DNA from: Planctomycetes bacterium ADurb.Bin069
GTDB lineage: Bacteria; Planctomycetota; UBA8108; UBA8890; UBA8898
Assembly: GCA_002070955.1 (NCBI GenBank)
Contig: MWEK01000035.1
Span: forward strand, 1 to 44,658
Direction of reading: 5' to 3'
DNA length: 44,658 bases
A model generated the notes under the pieces. It saw only the letters and a program-made list of their open reading frames with translations, did not search any database and was not told where the DNA came from. Numbering within the stretch: position 1 is the first letter of the stretch; the number at the start of each line of letters is the position of its first letter. Below are positions 16,189-23,939 of this stretch, in pieces. Position numbers and translations under genes: made by a program.

Positions 16189-17308
16189 CGCGCAGCCCTT
16201 TCCACACGACGAGGTCGGCGCACGAAGAGGCGCGCGCCGTCTCCCGCGCCATGTCGCAGAACATGTCGGTCGTCACCTCGGCGCCGCCGAGGCCGGCCAC
16301 GTGGCCGCGGATTTCGGGGGCGCCGGGCAGTCCGTAGAGCGCCGAGCGGATCTCCTGGGCGAAGATGCCGCCCGCGCCGAAGGAGATGTTGCGGTCCAGC
16401 ACGCAGAGCCGCCGCGCGCGCGTCGCGAGCGCGCGCAGCCGCGCCACGGGGAAGGGCCGGAAGAGGCGGATGCGGAGCAGCCCCGCCGCCAGGCCCTCCT
16501 CCCTGAGGCGGTCGACGGCGGCGCGGGCGTTGCCGGCGAGGGCGTCGTAGCGGCGCCCGCAGGCGGCCGCGAAGTCCGCGTGGGCCTCGTCGAAGTGCGT
16601 GAGGGCCTCCTGCATGGCGCCTTCGAGCATGAACCTGAGCCGGTAATACGGCTCGGGTTCGGTCAGCGCGCCGAAGGTGCGCGGATCCGCGACATCGAGG
16701 CGCCAGCGGGGGGCGTAAGGCGGCAGGAAGGCGTCCACGGCCGCCTGGGACCTCACATCGACGATCTCGGCCGTGTGGGAGAGAATGAAGGCATCCAGGA
16801 CGATCATGCAGGGCAGCATGACGCGCTCGGCCACGCGGAAGGCGATGGGGACGCTGTCGAGCACCTCTTGGTTGTCGGCGCAGTAGATCTGCATCCACCC
16901 CGTGTCGCGCTGGGCGAGGGAGTCGGTCTGGTCGTCCCAGATGTTCCAGGGCGGGCCCATGGCGCGGTTGATGTTGCCCATGACGACGGGCAGGCGCGAG
17001 CCCGCGGCCCAGTGCAGCAGCTCGTGCATGAGCGCGAGGCCCTGCGACGAAGTGGCGGTGAAGGAGCGCGCGCCCGCCGCGGCGGCCCCGATGCAGGCGG
17101 CCATGGCGGAATGCTCGGACTCGACCTTGATGTACTCGGCGGCGAGGCGGCCGCTGGCGCACATTTCCGAGAGCAGCTCGACGACCTGGGTCTGGGGCGT
17201 GATGGGATACGCCGCGATCACCTGAACGCGGGACCTGAGCGCCCCGTGGGATAGGGCGTGGTTGCCCATCATGACTTCGGTTTGGGGGGCGGTGGCCGGA
17301 CCCGCCAT
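16166..17308 (-). CDS. porA: 2-oxoacid:ferredoxin oxidoreductase alpha subunit (PorA type)
   Basis: This 380-residue subunit carries the pyrimidine-binding and transketolase C-terminal-like domains. Seen: AAYPITPQTQVVELLSEM near the N-terminus, EYIKVESEHSAMAACIGAAAAGARSFTATSSQGLALM with the Glu that activates ThDP, and GNINRAMGPPWNIWDDQTDSL. The C-terminal domain ends with a Rossmann-like region (RLCVLDRNISFGAGGIFAQEI) that would contact CoA. Its ATG directly follows the TAG stop of porD with no gap, indicating coupled translation within the operon. Confidence 0.93.
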   Translation of the reverse strand: MAGPATAPQTEVMMGNHALSHGALRSRVQVIAAYPITPQTQVVELLSEMCASGRLAAEYIKVESEHSAMAACIGAAAAGARSFTATSSQGLALMHELLHWAAGSRLPVVMGNINRAMGPPWNIWDDQTDSLAQRDTGWMQIYCADNQEVLDSVPIAFRVAERVMLPCMIVLDAFILSHTAEIVDVRSQAAVDAFLPPYAPRWRLDVADPRTFGALTEPEPYYRLRFMLEGAMQEALTHFDEAHADFAAACGRRYDALAGNARAAVDRLREEGLAAGLLRIRLFRPFPVARLRALATRARRLCVLDRNISFGAGGIFAQEIRSALYGLPGAPEIRGHVAGLGGAEVTTDMFCDMARETARASSCADLVVWKGLRDAPQHSA

Positions 17309-17587
17309 CTATTTCTCCTCGAACTCGAAGCTGATGCACGCGCGCGGGCATTCCTCGGCGCAGATGCCGCAGCCCTTGCAGTACTCGTAGTCGATCCGGG
17401 GCAGGCCGCCGTCGAAGGCGATGGCGGCGTCGGGGCAGAACTTCCAGCACACGCCGCAGCGGCTGCATTTCGCCGCGTCGATGGCGGGCCGCATGACGCG
17501 CCACTGGCCGGTCTTGTTGTAGGCGGTGTCCGCGCAGGACATGGAGATCTCGGGAAAATCCGGGAGCGTCTTCAGCGCGTCGCCCAT
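17309..17587 (-). CDS. porD: 2-oxoacid:ferredoxin oxidoreductase delta subunit (2x[4Fe-4S] ferredoxin)
   Basis: This 92-residue protein has an N-terminal segment typical of PorD (TGQWRVMRPAID) and two complete ferredoxin motifs, CSRCGVCWKFCP (Cys41, 44, 47, 51) and CKGCGICAEECP (Cys70, 73, 76, 80). It passes electrons from the ThDP subunits to external ferredoxin. The start overlaps the end of porG by 16 bp, and its stop abuts the porA start, so all four Por subunits are translationally linked. Confidence 0.94.
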   Translation of the reverse strand: MGDALKTLPDFPEISMSCADTAYNKTGQWRVMRPAIDAAKCSRCGVCWKFCPDAAIAFDGGLPRIDYEYCKGCGICAEECPRACISFEFEEK

Positions 17588-18156
17588 ACGGCCTCCGCGG
17601 CGGCAGCGAGCCGAACATCGCGGTACGCCTGCAGGGCGGCCGCGACGTTGGCGTCGGGTTTGGCGGGCGAGTTCTCCCGAATCGCCGCGCACAGGGTGTC
17701 GCAGGCGACGAAAGGCACGGCTCTGACGAAGGCGCCCAGCATGACCGAGTTGACGAAGGGGGCGAAGCGCGATCCGAGCCGGTGCTCGATCGCCAGCGCA
17801 TTGGCGTCGATGGCCGCCGCCTTGAAGCCGTCGAAGCGCGCGCGCCACGCCTCGGGGGCCAAGCGGGTGTTCATGACGATCCAGCCGCCGGCGCCCACGT
17901 TCTGCGCCAGGTCCGGCCGATCGAGCAGCACGGGGTCGAGCACCATGAGGTGGCCGGGCCGGAGAATGCGACCGCGCTCGTAGATCGGTTGGCGCGCGAT
18001 GCGCACGTAGGCGCACACCGAAGCCCCCCGGCGCTCGACGCCGAATTCAGGAAACGCCTGGACATGCAGGCCCTCCCGCGCGGCGGCGACCGCCAGAATT
18101 TTCGCGGCCACCATGGTTCCCTGGCCGCCGCGGCCGTTCAAGCGGATTTCCAGCAT
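17572..18156 (-). CDS. porG: 2-oxoacid:ferredoxin oxidoreductase gamma subunit (PorG type)
   Basis: This 194-residue subunit begins MLEIRLNGRGGQGTMVAAKIL, the diagnostic GxGGQG segment, and keeps QAFPEFGVERRGASVCAYVRI and an NSVMLGAFVRA segment typical of the gamma subunit. In four-subunit enzymes this domain helps form the complex and bind CoA. Its ATG lies six bases after the fabH stop codon, so the order of transcription is fabH, porG, porD, porA, porB. Confidence 0.93.
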   Translation of the reverse strand: MLEIRLNGRGGQGTMVAAKILAVAAAREGLHVQAFPEFGVERRGASVCAYVRIARQPIYERGRILRPGHLMVLDPVLLDRPDLAQNVGAGGWIVMNTRLAPEAWRARFDGFKAAAIDANALAIEHRLGSRFAPFVNSVMLGAFVRAVPFVACDTLCAAIRENSPAKPDANVAAALQAYRDVRLAAAAEAVWATR

Positions 18157-18162
18157 CGATCT

Positions 18163-19149
18163 TTACCAGCGCACGAGCGCCGCGCCCCAGGTGAAGCCGC
18201 CGCCGAAGGCGTCTAAAAGCACGGCGTCGCCGGCACTGATTCTCCCTTCCCTGACGGCCATGTCAAGCCCGATCGGGATCGTCGCGGCGGAGGTGTTGCC
18301 GATGCGGTCGATGGCCAGGACGGTGCGCTCCAGCGGAATGCGCGTGCGCTGGCACGTGGCCTCGAGGATGCGGATATTGGCCTGATGGGGCACGAAGAGC
18401 TTCACCTCTTCGGGGGGGATCCGCGCCTGGTTGAGCACGGTTTCTGCCGCCTGGGACATGGCCCTGACGGCGTGCTTGAAGACCTCGTTGCCGGACATGT
18501 GAATGGTGTGGAGCCCGGCGGCCACGGTCTCGGCCGAAGCGGGCAGACGCGAGCCGCCCGCGGGCTGGATCAGGAGGTCGCCGAGGCTGCCGTCGGCGTG
18601 CCAGCAGGACGCGACCAGGCCGCGGCTCGGATCGGGCGACGGCGCGACGATGGCCACCCCAGCGCCGTCGCCGAACAGGACGCAGGTGTTGCGGTCGGTC
18701 CAGTTGGTGATGCGCGAGAGGATCTCGGCGCCGGCCAGGAGCACGCATTTGACGGCGCCGGTCCGGATCAGGCTGTCGGCGATGATAAGCCCGTAGACGA
18801 ATCCCGAGCAGGCCGCCGAGATGTCGAAGGCCGGAATCCCCGGCCGCAGGCCCAGCCCCTTCTGCACCAAGCAGGCCGTCGAGGGAAAACTGTTGTCGGG
18901 CGTGATGGTGCAGATGATGACCGCGTCGATGTCCTGCGGAGCGGCTCCGGCCATTTCCAAGGCCGGACGCGCGGCCTTGATGACCAGATCCGAGACGGCT
19001 TCATCCTCCGCGGCGATGTGGCGCTCCTTGATGCCGGTGCGCTGTGTGATCCATTCGTCGGACGTGTCGACCATCTTCTCCAGATCGAAGTTGGTCAGCA
19101 CCTTAGCGGGGAGATATGCGCCGGTGCCGGCGATCCAGGCTCGCGCCAT
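18163..19149 (-). CDS. fabH: 3-oxoacyl-ACP synthase III (FabH)
   Basis: This 328-residue KAS III condenses an acyl-CoA primer with malonyl-ACP to begin fatty-acid synthesis. The catalytic triad is intact: Cys114 in SAACSGF, His at about 255 in PHQANIRI and Asn at about 285 in GNTSAATIP. TSDEWITQRTGIKERHI and the C-terminal DAVLLDAFGGGFTWGAALVRW are typical. ATG 19149 has GGAAGG just upstream; an in-frame ATG at 19164 (MERKA) is the alternative. It leads the operon with porGDAB, placing an enzyme that makes acyl-CoA from 2-oxoacids directly after one that uses acyl-CoA as primer. Confidence 0.95.
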   Translation of the reverse strand: MARAWIAGTGAYLPAKVLTNFDLEKMVDTSDEWITQRTGIKERHIAAEDEAVSDLVIKAARPALEMAGAAPQDIDAVIICTITPDNSFPSTACLVQKGLGLRPGIPAFDISAACSGFVYGLIIADSLIRTGAVKCVLLAGAEILSRITNWTDRNTCVLFGDGAGVAIVAPSPDPSRGLVASCWHADGSLGDLLIQPAGGSRLPASAETVAAGLHTIHMSGNEVFKHAVRAMSQAAETVLNQARIPPEEVKLFVPHQANIRILEATCQRTRIPLERTVLAIDRIGNTSAATIPIGLDMAVREGRISAGDAVLLDAFGGGFTWGAALVRW

Positions 19150-19416
19150 TGCCTTCCTTTCCACGGGACATGGTGCACCCCTGCGCCGGCATGTCGCGCG
19201 CGCTCTTCGGGCGGCGCCGACGTCCCGGGTTCGGCCACCGGGCGGGGAAGCGTTGAAATCAAGGGCTCCATATTACCCAATCGCCCGCCACGGGTCCAGG
19301 GGAGCACGGGCCCCGGATTGACGCGGGGCGCCCCAGGCCCAATGCTATTGGCGGCGCCATGAAGACTCGTTCCGGCGGCGGACGGCGCCGGCGGGGCGCG
19401 AGCGCAAGGAGCGGCG

Positions 19417-20040
19417 ATGACGAACGGCGCGGCGGCATGGACGGACGGGGCGGCGAAGGCGGCGCGGACCTATTTCTCCGGTTTCCCCTCGCGGGAAGCC
19501 TGCGCGCGGGCCTGGGAGCCGTGGGAGGCGCTGCAGGCGGCGGTCGCGGCGTTTCTCGACGCGCGGGCCCTGGCCGCCCTTGCCCCCGCCGACGTGTACG
19601 GCCGGCTGGTCTCCATCTTCGAGGGCCGGCCGCGCATGCGGGCACGGTTCAAGGGGCTTCTGTGTTTTCAGGACGGCGAGCGGCTCAAGCAGGCGCTGTT
19701 GCGCCTGGTCACCGCGCGCGAGGCCGGCGACGAGGGGCGCAGAATCGAGGCCGCGGGCCTCGGAGGCCTGGGACGCGCGACCGCTTCGGAACTCCTCTGC
19801 CTGTGGCGGCCGTACCGGTTTCTCCCGCAGAACACGGCGACATGCGCCGCCGTGGCCGCCCTCGCCGGCGTCTACAAGAAGCGCGACATCGAGGAATTCC
19901 CCTACGACGCCTTCATGGATCTGGCGGCTACGTTCGAAGGCGCCTTCAGGGCCGAGGCCGAGGGCGCCTTCCCCGAATTCCGGGAGGCCCTCAAGGCGCG
20001 CCGGTACCTTTACTTCTACGCGTTTCTCTCGGATAAGTGA
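19417..20040 (+). CDS. Hypothetical protein with helix-hairpin-helix-like segment
   Basis: This cytoplasmic-looking protein has 207 residues and no signal peptide. The central segment AAGLGGLGRATASELLCLWRPYRFLPQNTAT resembles the helix-hairpin-helix stretch (GxGxATAS..L....P..FP..) found in many DNA-binding and DNA-repair-associated proteins, but no catalytic residues can be assigned. The C-terminal part is helical and rich in Phe/Tyr (FEGAFRAEAEGAFPEFREAL ... YLYFYAFLSDK). A start at ATG 19417 is preceded by AAGGAG. The next gene, an RQC-domain protein, lies 200 bp downstream on the same strand, a possible DNA-transaction pair. Function is not recognised. Confidence 0.65.
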   Translation: MTNGAAAWTDGAAKAARTYFSGFPSREACARAWEPWEALQAAVAAFLDARALAALAPADVYGRLVSIFEGRPRMRARFKGLLCFQDGERLKQALLRLVTAREAGDEGRRIEAAGLGGLGRATASELLCLWRPYRFLPQNTATCAAVAALAGVYKKRDIEEFPYDAFMDLAATFEGAFRAEAEGAFPEFREALKARRYLYFYAFLSDK

Positions 20041-20240
20041 CCGCTCCGCGGCGTCCGCCGCGGACGACCGGATGCGGACAGCCGGGTTTTTCCGCCCCCG
20101 CGCGCCGGCCGCCGGCGCAACGCAAGTGCTTTGCTTGCCGCGCGTTCCGCCCGAGCCTCTGCCGGCGGCGGATTACGGCGCACGGTTTGCTTCTCCCGCG
20201 CTTCCGCCCGCCCTTCCGCCCGCGCAGAAAGGAGAACCCC

Positions 20241-20894
20241 ATGTACTTCATCGACAACGGCTCTGAAGGCACCGAGAGGCTGGAAGCGCGGCGGCAGTCG
20301 CTCGCGCGCTTCCTCGGCCTGGGGGCGCGCCTCGTCCTTGAGGCCGGCGAGGACTTGGATCGCCTCCTCGGCCACGCGCTGGGCCGGCGGAAGCTCATGG
20401 ACTGTCTGAACGGCTCGGATTCGGGCTGCATGCACGCCCTGGAGTTGACCGGCCTGCCGCACTACGGTGTCTTCCGATGCATGCGCAAACAGTGGGTCGC
20501 GCGCCTCATCGATTTTCTCCAGGAGACGGGCTACCTGCGCGTTGCCGGCCAGGCGCTACGCCCGGTGGTGCTCCTGGGCGAAGAGGCCGAGGAACTGCTC
20601 CGGAACCCCGAGGAGTTGCCGCTTCTGCCCCAGGAGATTCTCCAGGACCCGATCCTCGGCGCCGCCTGGCCGCGAAACGCCGCGGAGGAGCGGCTCAGGC
20701 GCGTCAGGCTGCGCATCGCCCGGCTGCTGGCGCGCCCTCCGCGGCAGGTCATGCCGGACGATCTGGTTCGCGCGCTGAGCATCGAGGCGCCGGCAAGCAA
20801 GGCGGACCTGGAGGCGCGGCTTCCCGAGCTCGTCAAACCTCACGCCGGACTCTTGTGGGCGGCGGTGAGCCCGAACGCCGCCGCGGCGTTCTGA
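20241..20894 (+). CDS. Stand-alone RQC-HRDC-like protein lacking RecQ helicase domain
   Basis: This protein has 217 residues; AAAGGAG sits 7 bp before the ATG. Residues about 25-120 match the winged-helix RQC domain of RecQ helicases (ARLVLEAGEDLDRLLGHALGRRKLMDCLNGSDS, then LPHYGVFRCMRKQWVARLIDFLQETGYL). A C-terminal helical part (RIARLLARPPRQVMPDDLVRAL ... KADLEARLPEL) resembles an HRDC domain. In RecQ these domains bind duplex and structured DNA. No DEAH/Walker motor domain precedes it: the 200 bp upstream has no helicase coding frame, so this is not simply a broken recQ within the window. It could be a DNA-structure-binding accessory protein or a regulator. Confidence 0.75.
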   Translation: MYFIDNGSEGTERLEARRQSLARFLGLGARLVLEAGEDLDRLLGHALGRRKLMDCLNGSDSGCMHALELTGLPHYGVFRCMRKQWVARLIDFLQETGYLRVAGQALRPVVLLGEEAEELLRNPEELPLLPQEILQDPILGAAWPRNAAEERLRRVRLRIARLLARPPRQVMPDDLVRALSIEAPASKADLEARLPELVKPHAGLLWAAVSPNAAAAF

Positions 20895-20915
20895 GCGGCC
20901 CCGCCCGCCGCCGCT

Positions 20916-21263
20916 TCAGTCCCGGGGCGACGCGCCCGGCTTCCCGCGCGTCGTCAGGTTGCGGCTGCACGCCACCGTGACGGAGCCCGCGGCGACATCG
21001 TAGACATAGACCTCGACCACCTCGTGATGGACGCCCGGCAGCCGAAGCGGCGCGGGATGGCGCACGAGACCGAACCGGATGCGCGCCACGCGGCCGCCCT
21101 CCGTCTCGTGGCCCAGGAATACGGCGCGGGCGCGGTGCGCGGGCCTGAGCGAGCTCAGCGCCGCTAGATCGGGACGCGCGAAGAGCGCCGCGAGCAAGCG
21201 CTCGGCCTCGCGCCGCTCGCGGCGTGCCCTGAGAAAGGCGCGAAAGCGTTCGGAGAAGCCCAC
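20916..21263 (-). CDS. Hypothetical small protein
   Basis: This 115-residue protein has a basic, helical N-terminus (ERFRAFLRARRERREAERLLAALF) and a beta-rich C-terminal half (ARAVFLGHETEGGRVARIRFGLVRHP ... HHEVVEVYVYDVAAGSVTV). No known family is recognised, and there are no membrane segments or metal motifs. It is convergent with the RQC-like gene and divergent from the efflux operon. Codon use matches its neighbours, supporting a real gene, but the evidence is limited to an open frame with a plausible start. Confidence 0.5.
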   Translation of the reverse strand: MGFSERFRAFLRARRERREAERLLAALFARPDLAALSSLRPAHRARAVFLGHETEGGRVARIRFGLVRHPAPLRLPGVHHEVVEVYVYDVAAGSVTVACSRNLTTRGKPGASPRD

Positions 21264-21395
21264 GCGGCCATTATAGCAGGGTTGCCGCCCACCGGTCTTA
21301 CGTTTAAGCTTTCGGTATCTCGTGCCGATAACGGTGGTAGGAATATCCGCGCGCGGAGGCGGTTTACGGACCGCCGGCGCGGCGAGGAGAGAACT

Positions 21396-22826
21396 ATGTA
21401 TTCACGCCCAACCATGCGCGCCGGGGCCGCGTCCGTATGCGCGGTGCTGTGGGTTGTGTTGGCCGGTTGCGCCGCGCCCGAGTTCGTGCCGCCCGAGACG
21501 CACAAGCCGGCCGGACCGCTTGCGCTGGACGACGTCGTCGATCTGGCGCTGCGCAACAACCCCGGCCTGGCGGCGGCGGCCGGGCGCGTCGAGGCCGCGC
21601 GCGCCGCCATCGATGAGGCCTGGGCCGCGTACCTGCCGGCGCTCCAGCTCTTCGGCCGCTACACCCAGGCCGACATGCCTTCGAGGGCTTTTGGAACGAT
21701 TCTGGACCAGGAAAGGTTCAACAACCGGATCGACTTCAACGACCCCGGGGTGACCAGAAACTGGCATCCCGGCCTGGGGGGCGGCATCACGCTTTACGAC
21801 GGCGGCCGGAGACGGCACCGCGCCAAGGCGGCCGAGGCGGGCGCCGCCGCCGAGGAGGCGGCGTTGGACGCGGCGCGCCGCGACATCGCCTACGAGGCGG
21901 CCCGCGCCTATTTCCTGGTGCACAAGGCGCGCGAAGCGGCCGCGGCGCACGAGGAGGCCGCCGAGACTCTGGCCGTGCTGTTGCGAATCGCGGAAGCCCG
22001 CCGCGGGGAGGGCGCCCTGCGCGGCGCCGATGTCCTCGAGGTCGGCGCTCGGCTGGCGGAGACGCGGCGCGCGGCGGTGGAGGCGCGCGGCAGCGCCGCG
22101 CGAGCCGAGACGGGGCTTCGCGCCCTGCTCGGACTCGGCGCCGCGGAGGAACTCGCGCTGGCGCCGCCCGCGCTCGACGCGCCGCCCGCGCGGCCGGCGC
22201 TGGATGAATGCCTTGCCCGCGCCCGCGAGCGCCGGCCCGAGATCGACCGCGCGCGCCTCATGTTCGAGGCGGCCCGGGCCCAGGCGGACGCGGCCCATGC
22301 GGGCTGGTTTCCCGATGTGACTATCTTCGGCGAGTTCGGCTTCGATGCCCGCAAGCTCTCGATCGGCCACCCCAACTGGCTGTGGGGGGTCGAGGTGGTG
22401 GAGAGTGTGTTCGAAGCCTTCAAAACGCCGCTCCGCGTGCGTCAGGCCATGGCGCGGGTGGCGGAAGCGCATGCCGCGGGACGCGCCGTGGTGCTCGAAG
22501 TCGAGCGCGAGGTGGCGCACGCGCTTTTGGATGCCGAGGAGGCCGACACGCGCGGGACCGCGGCTGCCGCCGAGGAAGCCTTGGCCGTCGAGGCCCTGCG
22601 AGTGGCCGAGGTGGAGCTCGCCGAAGGAAAGGCCGCGCCCGCCCACGTGTTGGACCGCCGGACGGCGCTCACCGCTGCGCGGGCGCGGCTGGCCGCCGCG
22701 GCCTGCGATCGTTCCTTTGCGCGCATCGCCTTGGCGCACGCCACCGGCGAATATCCCCCGCGCCGCGCCGATGTGGCCGCCGGCCCGCCGCCGGCCGCGG
22801 GCCCCCTCACGGAGGTCAACCGATGA
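21396..22826 (+). CDS. TolC-like outer-membrane efflux lipoprotein
   Basis: This 476-residue protein has a lipoprotein signal peptide with lipobox VLAGC (Cys about 24). Two copies of the outer-membrane efflux protein repeat follow: LDDVVDLALRNNPGLAAAAGRVEAARAAI and, in the second half, LDECLARARERRPEIDRARLMFEAARAQADAAHAGWFPDV. Both contain long coiled-coil helices rich in Ala/Glu. It would form the outer-membrane channel of the tripartite pump encoded with the next two genes. GAGGAG precedes the ATG. A hairpin GGCGGT-TTACGG-ACCGCC sits immediately upstream of this site. The stop overlaps the next start (ATGA). Confidence 0.92.
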   Translation: MYSRPTMRAGAASVCAVLWVVLAGCAAPEFVPPETHKPAGPLALDDVVDLALRNNPGLAAAAGRVEAARAAIDEAWAAYLPALQLFGRYTQADMPSRAFGTILDQERFNNRIDFNDPGVTRNWHPGLGGGITLYDGGRRRHRAKAAEAGAAAEEAALDAARRDIAYEAARAYFLVHKAREAAAAHEEAAETLAVLLRIAEARRGEGALRGADVLEVGARLAETRRAAVEARGSAARAETGLRALLGLGAAEELALAPPALDAPPARPALDECLARARERRPEIDRARLMFEAARAQADAAHAGWFPDVTIFGEFGFDARKLSIGHPNWLWGVEVVESVFEAFKTPLRVRQAMARVAEAHAAGRAVVLEVEREVAHALLDAEEADTRGTAAAAEEALAVEALRVAEVELAEGKAAPAHVLDRRTALTAARARLAAAACDRSFARIALAHATGEYPPRRADVAAGPPPAAGPLTEVNR

Positions 22827-23926
22827 AAATCGACCGAATCCTGGCAGTCGTTTTCGGCATCCTGCTCGTGGCCGGGTTTCTTTGGTCCGAGCGGGTGCGC
22901 CCGCCGCAGTCGCAGGTAGCCCGCGCCGCCGATGCGCCGCTTCCCGTGCGGCGCGCCGTCGCCGAGAGCGTGGAGATTCCCGTCTTCGCCGAGGCGGTCG
23001 GGACCGTGCGCTCGCGCCGGCAGAGTGATGTGGCCGCGCGCGTGATGGCCCAAGTGAAGGAGATCCGCGCCGCCGCCGGCGACGCCGTCGCGGAGGGCGC
23101 CGTCCTGATGGTGCTCGATGACCGCGATTTCGCGGCGCGCAAGGCCCAGGCGGAAGCGAACCTCGCCGCTCGGCGCCGGCAGCGGGACGAGGCGGGCAGG
23201 GAACTGGAGCGCACCCGCAAGCTCGTGGCCCAGGACGCGGCCACGACGCAGGAGCTCGACATCCTGACATTCAGATTCGCGGCGGCCGAGGCTGCCGCGC
23301 TGGCGGCGGAAAAAGCCCTCGAGGAAGCGGTCGTCCAGGCGGACCACGCCGTCGTGCGGGCGCCCTTCGACGGCATCGTCCTGGAGAAGCGCGTCGATCC
23401 CGGCGACCTGGCCGCGCCGGGCGTGCCGCTCCTCACGCTGTACGACCCGAAAGGGCTGCGCCTCGAAGCGGCGGTGGAGGAGCGCCTCGCCGGCGCGGTG
23501 AAGGTCGGCGATACGCCTAAGGTCCGCCTCGATGCCCTCGGGGTGGAACTCGACGGCCGAGTGAGCGAGGTGGTGCCCGCCGTCGATCCGGCCACGCGGA
23601 CCGGCGTGGTGAAAATCGATCTGCCCGCGACGCCGGGCCTGCAGCCGGGCATGTTCGGCCGCGCGCGGATCCTGCGGGGGACGCGCGCCGCCGTCGCGGT
23701 GCCCGGGGACGCGCTGGTCCGGCGCGGGCAGCTCGAGCTCGTCTTCTGGCTGCCCAAGGGCGGCGACGCGGCGCGCATGGCGATCGTGCGGGCCGGCGGG
23801 CTGCTGCCCGACGGCGAGCGCGTGGAGATCCTGAGCGGCCTGGAAGCCGGCCGGCGGATCATCGTCCCGGTGCCGGGCGCGGAGGCGCTGCGCGAAGGCG
23901 CGCGGGTCGCGCCGCAGGACCAGTGA
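22823..23926 (+). CDS. RND efflux periplasmic adaptor (membrane fusion protein)
   Basis: This 367-residue protein is anchored by an N-terminal membrane segment (ILAVVFGILLVAGFLW). It has the split lipoyl/barrel-sandwich domain (EAVGTVRSRRQSDVAARVMAQVKEIRAAAGDAVAEGAVLMVLD ... VVRAPFDGIVLEKRVDPGDLAAPG), a coiled-coil hairpin of about 100 residues between the halves, and a beta-barrel domain (LEAAVEERLAGAVKVGD). It links the inner-membrane RND pump to the TolC-like channel. The start overlaps the upstream stop by 4 bp and the RND gene begins 13 bp later, so the three are one operon. Confidence 0.93.
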   Translation: MKIDRILAVVFGILLVAGFLWSERVRPPQSQVARAADAPLPVRRAVAESVEIPVFAEAVGTVRSRRQSDVAARVMAQVKEIRAAAGDAVAEGAVLMVLDDRDFAARKAQAEANLAARRRQRDEAGRELERTRKLVAQDAATTQELDILTFRFAAAEAAALAAEKALEEAVVQADHAVVRAPFDGIVLEKRVDPGDLAAPGVPLLTLYDPKGLRLEAAVEERLAGAVKVGDTPKVRLDALGVELDGRVSEVVPAVDPATRTGVVKIDLPATPGLQPGMFGRARILRGTRAAVAVPGDALVRRGQLELVFWLPKGGDAARMAIVRAGGLLPDGERVEILSGLEAGRRIIVPVPGAEALREGARVAPQDQ

Positions 23927-23939
23927 GAGGAGAGGCGCC

